Source: Vesta saturnalis (Eukaryota; Arthropoda; Insecta; Coleoptera; Lampyridae). Taken from it: a DNA stretch of 64,000 nt. Position numbers and translations under genes: made by a program. The notes beneath the pieces were generated by a model. That model had not been told where the DNA came from, searched no databases, and saw only the letters and a program-made list of their open reading frames with translations. The stretch is from assembly GCA_036346205.1 (NCBI GenBank), contig JARFJB010001982.1:1013001-1077000 (forward strand). Direction: 5' to 3'. Shown one piece after another: positions 59,313 to 64,000 of the stretch (position 1 is the stretch's first letter; each line of letters opens with the position of its first letter).

Positions 59313-59746
59313 CAGGGAATGGGGCGAAAAAAAGGAGTCTACCTAACAAAAGGTCGTAAGGAGATGAAATTTGGTAGGATCATAAAATCACACGTCCTTA
59401 TCAACACCCTGATTTTGCAACCTCGAGGGAGACCGGCTCGCGCCGCCATCTTTGATTAATGGCGCCCAAAATCAGTTTTTTGAGAAACACTCCGTTACTA
59501 TCGGCCCTACGAAAAAAAAGTTAAATGATAAAATACAGAGTATAAAATTTTCCATAAAATATGTTTTGTGCATTTTTTCGTAACACCAATAGTTTCGTAT
59601 ATTTAGCAAATAAAGGACTTTATTATTAGTATTATTATTTCCGTAGAATATATACTTTAACAAAATGAATACATGCAAATCTAAGGTAGGTATAGCATTA
59701 ATATTACATACATAAAGACAAAGTTTGTATCGATTGGGGCTTGAAT

Positions 59747-59813
59747 CTCGATAGCGCAGATGGTTAGCGCGGTACTCTAGCAAAGTACAGATCGCAGGTA
59801 AATCCTACTCGAG
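59747..59813 (+). tRNA. Degenerate tRNA-Ala(AGC)-like sequence
   Basis: ctcga...tcgag pair as a short acceptor stem. tagcgcagatggttagcgc is a D-arm with a good A-box. gtact-ctagcaa-agtac is a perfect 5-bp anticodon arm with AGC in the loop. The T-arm is defective: gcaggtaaatcctac lacks two bases of the usual ggttcgantcc, so the B-box is broken. It lies just inside the left TIR of the nuclease element. It is probably a tRNA pseudogene or SINE head rather than a working gene. Confidence 0.45.
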
Positions 59814-60722
59814 GTGAACTATTTATGTATTTAATAAAATTAATAATAATTTTTAATTACATATTTACCTTTGATTCGTTCATAACTTATAATAAATATA
59901 ACATTCATAATTAATTTTGTTACATTCATTTTTTTGTCAAAAAATGCAACGTATGTTTAAAAAATAATAATTATGTACATACAAATGTGTTTATTGATCA
60001 TGGTTAGATTACTTAATACCTTTTAGTAGACGATGAAGAATTGCGCGATCATTTCCAGTACGAATTGTCTCCAAATCCGCTTTCAATGTTTAATGAGAAT
60101 GGGGAACCAAATCATCATTATACAAAGCGTTTTCGACGATAACACGAAGTAATGAACCTGACACCAAGCTACATGTTATTGATGGTGGTTTTTTATTACA
60201 TTGGCTCATATGGCACCGCAGCGAGTCTTTCGAAACAATTTGCTTAAATTACGTTGACTATGTATACAGGCATTATGGTTCAAACGCAATTGTTGTATTT
60301 GATGGATAACTAGAGGCTGCGGCTAACAAAAGCACAAAAAGCGCTGAACGGTAACGTCGTGATAAGCAATATTCTGTAGCTGATGTTCTTTTCGACGAAG
60401 CAATGGTTCCTACCCTGCCCTAAGAAAAGTTTTCATCGCGAGACTCGAACAAACGACATTTAATATCAACACTAGCAAGAAGATTCGAAGACCATGAGTT
60501 TAAAGTGATGAGGGCTCTCTCATAATTAACACAGCCATTGATATGTTCTCATCTTATTCAGCAGTTTTTATTGTGGGGGAAGGTATAGATTTATTAGTTT
60601 TGATGACCGCACTAGCGAGCGAACATGAGAGTATATTCTTAAAGAAACCTACTCGTATTGAAGTCGAGGAAAAGATATATTCGTCGCACAGTCTGCAGTT
60701 CGCCAATTGTGTAAGCAAGAAT

Positions 60723-61690
60723 TTTTTTTTTTTTTTATGATTGTGGGCCTGAACAGGCTAAATAAGGCCTATCGTACTAAAGCACTCAGGAACACTTAGG
60801 AGGATGGATAGAGGGATAATGAACTGCCAATAGATGCCTATGAACAGCTACCTTAAATTTTCTCATATCATAAGTAATAGAAAAACAGGAACTAGGGAGA
60901 TCATTCCAGAGTTTAGAAGCCGTGTAGAAAAATGTGGATTGCGCCCGTTTGGTACGACAAGTGGAGATTTGTACTGCATACTGATGATGTGAATGAGCGA
61001 ACCGAGTGTTTCTCGCAAAGATAGCCGGAGATGGTATCAAATAATGTAATTCACCAGCACAATAGCCGTTGTAATAACGATAATACAAAGAAAGAACTGA
61101 AACCATCCTTCTATGATCAAGGGACTGTATGTGTGAAGTTAAGGACGGGTCATTTATAAGCCTAATCGCTCTCTTTTGAATGCGATCAACGATATCGAGA
61201 GCGTATTGGGGAGCACTAACCCAAAGGTGAGAATTATATTCCAGATGAGGCCGAATTTGGGCCTTATACAGCAGAAGGAGTTGTCGAGAGGTAAAGTACT
61301 GCTTAGATCTGTACAAAAAGCATATTTTACGAGCAGCTGTTTTGGTAGCTGACAGAAGATGGTCAACCCATGAGAGATTTGAAGATACAGTCATACCCAA
61401 CAGAGTAATAGAGTCTGAAAACTTAAGAACTGAGCCATTCATACTTACAACAGGAAATGATCGATCTTTTTGGCGGACATAAGGCAACACTGAGTTTTGT
61501 TAGCATTAAATTTAACTAGATTATTGCTTCCCCATTCGAGAATACGTTGAATGTCTTTGTTGATTGAATTTGCCATTTCAGCTTTAATTTCTTGATTTGA
61601 CATAAAAGGTGGATTATCACTATGAGTAGACTGAGATGAACTACAGTGAAGAGTGCTATCGTCAGCAAAGCAATGGATGGGGTTAGTTGT
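60723..61690 (-). mobile_element. 5'-truncated LINE inserted in the nuclease gene
   Basis: The minus-strand element ends in an A-tract (T-tract at 60722-60736 on the plus strand) and starts at 61690 just before the catalytic FADD box. The host sequence is interrupted between aagcaagaat and attttatttctgc. The short phrase gaat flanks both sides (60719-60722 and 61691-61694) as a possible target duplication. Removing 60723-61694 restores the nuclease frame across the join. Confidence 0.8.
60786..61690 (-). pseudogene. Non-LTR retrotransposon ORF2, reverse-transcriptase C-terminal part
   Basis: The minus strand starts within TNPIHCFADDSTLHC (catalytic FADD). It continues EMANSINKDIQRILEWGSNN and LVKFNANKTQ and then shifts frame near 61480. 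The long frame SFPVVSMNGSVLKFSDSITL, LGMTVSSNLSWVDHL, LLLLYKAQIRPHLEYNSHLW, RIQKRAIRLINDP and SKLWNDLPSSCF ends at 60786. This is the thumb and tail region of jockey/CR1/L2-like reverse transcriptases. The fingers and the endonuclease are lost by 5' truncation. The single frameshift makes it inactive, but the tail is open for 234 codons, so the insertion is fairly young. Confidence 0.88.
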
Positions 61691-63014
61691 GAATATTTTA
61701 TTTCTGCATGCATTCATCGGTTGCGATACCACTTCTACTTTTTCAAATCAGGGAAAAATGAAATTCTTAAATATTCTGGCGAAAAACGATAACTTGCTGG
61801 AAATGATTGAAACCTTCCAAGATCCAGACGCAGATATCGATTCGCTAGCAACTGCGGGAGAAGCCCTTTTGATAACCCTGTATGCTGGATGTTACGAGTG
61901 ATACATTGGATTTCCTGCGATACGAAAAGTTCTGACGATCTGTGACGAAGAACAAGTTCAACCTTACCTCACTGCCACTAACAAGAGATGCTATGAAGCA
62001 ACACTGTTTACGGACTTACCACCAAGTTCAATTGTGGCGATGGTTGCAACAAATGCTGAGGGGTATGGTTGGCAGAAAACTCATTCAGGACTTGCTGCCG
62101 TGCGGACTACTAAACAGCCCGCTCCAGGTTCTCTGCTGAAAAGTATTGCGTGCAAGTGCAAAACCGGTTGTGGAGCGGCATGAGATTGTCGCAAAATGGG
62201 CTTAAAATATTCAGTCCTCTTCCATTTTTGCCTTGGAAGTCTATGCGAAAACAGCCCTAAAGTACACTTGACGAAGACGATTCGGATTCAAATGATGTTG
62301 AAACTGATCTTCAAGAAAGTTTGGAAGGCTATGACATAAAATGTGACTACAATAGTGAAGGAGATGTAGGAGACAATGTACCAGATCTTCCACAGTCAAA
62401 ACGTGTCAAACATTCTTAAAACTTCGATTGGGTGTATTAGGCTTACTGAGGATACCACGTTAAAAAACCCGCGCCATTGAGCTCTACCTCATGGGTGGTG
62501 TGGAAACGAGTTCCACGAAATGTTAATTAGCTTACTTGTTGAAAATTGATCGAACAACAATAAATAAGTTCGTCCTATTGCTCTATGTTGATGGTAAATT
62601 CATTTTACCAGCAACTGATCAATGTCCAGCACGTCAGAACGTGTTTGACGCGTTAAATATGCGAAACTATTCGTCTGACGAAAAAATGCATAGACTATAT
62701 TTTATGAATACTCTGTATTTTATCATTTAACTTTTTTTTCATAGGACCAATAGTAAACTGATTTTGGGCGCCACTTTTCATAGATGGCGGCGCGAGCCGG
62801 CCTCCCTCGAGGTTGTAAAATCAGGGTGTTGATAAGGACGTGCGATTGTATGATTCTACTAAATTTCAACTCCTTGTGACCTTTTGTGCGGTAAAACTAC
62901 CCATTGCCTGGACTAATAACAGAATGAATAGTTTTATTTTTATGTTTTTGGTAAATTATTGTTGTACTTATATTTTTAAAGAATGCTAATAATAATTTTT
63001 TTTTTACTAATTAG

Positions 63015-63264
63015 ATCTGCAAGAGACAGAGAAAGTGGTGATTACGCAGGTTCTGATATACAAAGCATCAGCTCCAGATTATCAACGTTATCCGTTGACA
63101 CTAGTCGATCCGATCAACTGGAATTTCATGATAATAAAACTCGACAATATAGAAAATTACACAATTACAGAAATGAAGAATGCTTATCACCTAGTCAAAG
63201 CTCAGATTATGAAGATCAAGACGATTTTGAAAACTGTAGTCAGCAAATTGGCACTGTTCATGTG
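63015..63264 (+). CDS. SASH1: SASH1/SLY-family adaptor, Ser-rich exon
   Basis: Acceptor actaattag, donor gtataa. The first base completes the Arg codon split with the 58539 exon end, then 83 codons follow. The protein is Ser/Asp/Tyr-rich (SGDYAGSDIQSISSRLSTLS; LSPSQSSDYEDQDDFENCSQ), consistent with a disordered, phosphorylation-prone linker before the SH3 domain. Read-through past the donor meets a stop after one codon, which supports splicing. Confidence 0.8.
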
Positions 63265-63323
63265 GTATAATTAACTTTGAACTATGGTTGTTCTAAAATG
63301 TTTTATTTTATTATTTTTTTTAG

Positions 63324-63510
63324 TCAAGTGACGGACGTTCGACTGGTGTTTGTAATTTAGTTGGTAAAGTGCGTGGTTTGCGTCAAGATGTGCAGCGAAA
63401 AATATCTAAATTAAGAAATGAATCTTTAGTAGAACAAGAAAAACGTGCGGAACAGGCATTTCCATGTTCTGCTAGTTCCATAGAAAGTTTGCCAAGTGGA
63501 TCGGGATCTA
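63324..63510 (+). CDS. SASH1: SASH1/SLY-family adaptor, GKVRGLRQDVQRKISK exon
   Basis: Acceptor ttttttttag, donor gtaagt, preceded by a 59-bp intron. It encodes STGVCNLVGKVRGLRQDVQR and KISKLRNESLVEQEKRAEQ, then a Ser-rich end (SSIESLPSGSGSS). The basic GKV...R.DVQRKISK helix corresponds to the conserved SLY-type segment that precedes the SH3 domain in SASH1-like proteins. It ends in phase 1. Confidence 0.85.
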
Positions 63511-63558
63511 GTAAGTTACCTTTGTTACTTTGATAATGTTCATCATTCTTGTTTTTAG

Positions 63559-63713
63559 GCACTCAAGCTTTAGTTAGAGTAGGTAGTAATCACAGCTCTA
63601 TATCCGTTGAGGACGTTGATTCTAGTCCAGCTGACCCACAGATTATTGGACGTGCTAGAGCACTAGTAGAATACACTCCCAGTCCTTATGACAAGGATGC
63701 ACTAAAATTTAAG
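63559..63713 (+). CDS. SASH1: SASH1/SLY-family adaptor, exon entering the SH3 domain
   Basis: Acceptor gtttttag, donor gtattc, after a 48-bp intron. Codons read STQALVRVGSNHSSISVEDV, DSSPADPQIIGRARALVEYT and PSPYDKDALKFK. RARALVEYTPSPYDKDALKF is the first strand and RT loop of the unusual SLY-family SH3 domain, where TPSPYD replaces the common ALYDY continuation. This is the strongest identification in the window. The rest of the SH3, and the SAM domain expected next, lie beyond the right edge. Gene name by family; in Drosophila the counterpart is SKIP. Confidence 0.88.
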
Positions 63714-64000
63714 GTATTCTTTGCTCTGCTTTCCATACACTACATACGTAAATCTTTAGTAAACAGTTTTCTTCATTAAACAGCTCTTCCTTGTATTGTA
63801 CAAATTTTTATTTCGCCACACAGTTTCTGAACATTATGTGCTTTAAAATTGTTATACTATCTGTTCAACATTTTTTTTCCAATTCAATCATCCTCAGATT
63901 ATGGCTGTGCTAGTTTGAAGTCTTTCACAAATTCATAATTCGTGTGGAGTAATTTTTGAATTAAAGAAGGTATATGAAATAATGTCTCAATCACACGTCT
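63714..64000. other. Start of the next host intron
   Basis: AT-rich, beginning gtattcttt. I find no continuation of the SH3 domain before the window ends. Confidence 0.5.

Larger units (their letters stand above)
60028..62419 (+). pseudogene. FEN/XPG-like (PIN-fold) nuclease with GCDTT domain, broken and split
   Basis: The plus strand, across frameshifts, reads DDEELRDHFQYELSPNPLSM, then YVDYVYRHYGSNAIVVFDG and ARRFEDHEFKVM, then LLVLMTALASEHESIFLKKP near 60600. These match the PIN-like nuclease region of a large family of uncharacterised insect proteins. A LINE interrupts at 60722/61691. The reading then continues in register: ILFLHAFIGCDTTSTFSNQG, KMKFLNILAKNDNLLEMIE and KQHCLRTYHQVQLWRW. 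A tail follows with QPAPGSLLKSIACKCKTGCG, then an acidic end (LPQSKRVKHS, stop 62417). HAF.GCDTT and the CxCxxxC tail are diagnostic of the family. Several stops disable it. The start is uncertain. Confidence 0.75.
59313..62910 (+). mobile_element. TIR element carrying a FEN/XPG-like nuclease gene
   Basis: The left end cagggaatggggcg at 59313 and the right end read inward from 62910, caggcaatgggtag, begin inverted copies of about 300 bp (59313-59615 and about 62645-62910). These share long phrases: acgtccttatcaacaccctg, cggctcgcgccgccatct and ggcgcccaaaatcagttt. The element fills most of the host intron. It carries the nuclease pseudogene, a tRNA-like segment and a nested LINE (60723-61690). 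No target duplication is clear (gta against gac). Academ-type DNA transposons are known to encode XPG-like nucleases, so that superfamily is a candidate, by inference only. Confidence 0.65.

Noticed and set aside
1..64000. CRISPR arrays, prokaryotic operons, prophage
   Set aside because: The sequence is eukaryotic. The repeats are satellites, TIRs and microsatellites without spacer structure.

Overview
The window looks like AT-rich insect nuclear DNA. The evidence is short spliceosomal introns (48-59 bp) next to very long ones, a fragment of a conserved animal signalling gene, and a dense, mostly decayed set of arthropod-type transposable elements (TEs). The order of insect cannot be read from the sequence. 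No rRNA gene, intact tRNA gene, CRISPR array or prokaryotic-style operon is visible.

Layout. Bases 1-5060 are a decanucleotide satellite (unit close to cgtgtgtgaa, starting as cgtaaatgta). It leaves the minus strand open in all three frames and so produces spurious long His/Thr/Ser/Phe-rich reading frames. Bases 5.3-6.0 kb hold a degenerate repeat. Bases 7.6-25.9 kb are a TE graveyard: a ZMYM1-type hAT relic, a pogo/jerky-type relic with a C-terminal PHD-like finger, a second hAT with a mariner nested inside it, two more long-TIR mariner-family elements, and a Penelope-like (PLE) fragment.

The host gene is on the plus strand, with exons at 26797-26853, 58070-58539, 63015-63264, 63324-63510 and 63559-63713. 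It encodes a SASH1/SLY-family adaptor (probable counterpart of Drosophila SKIP). The last visible exon enters the SH3 domain, and the gene runs off the right edge. Its first visible intron is 31.2 kb. It contains a Maverick/Polinton-derived element with ~0.9 kb TIRs, LINE and PLE debris, a piggyBac relic, a mariner-type element with unusual catalytic spacing, a DD41D element whose transposase carries a 52-bp spliceosomal intron, several TA microsatellites, and an inverted pair of PLE endonuclease fragments. The 4.5-kb intron is mostly one TIR-flanked element. That element carries a broken FEN/XPG-like nuclease gene, which is itself split by a 5'-truncated LINE.

The most notable points are: (1) a group of Tc1/mariner-superfamily elements with TIRs of about 315-510 bp, two of them clearly DD41D; (2) one transposase with about 54 residues between its second and third catalytic aspartates; (3) a clean in-frame intron in a mariner transposase; (4) the FEN-like nuclease element with ~300-bp TIRs; (5) hammerhead-like stem-loops at PLE-related tails; (6) paired triplets of CCAAT motifs in the Maverick-derived TIRs. 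Almost every TE gene here is broken. Only the host gene exons look under constraint.
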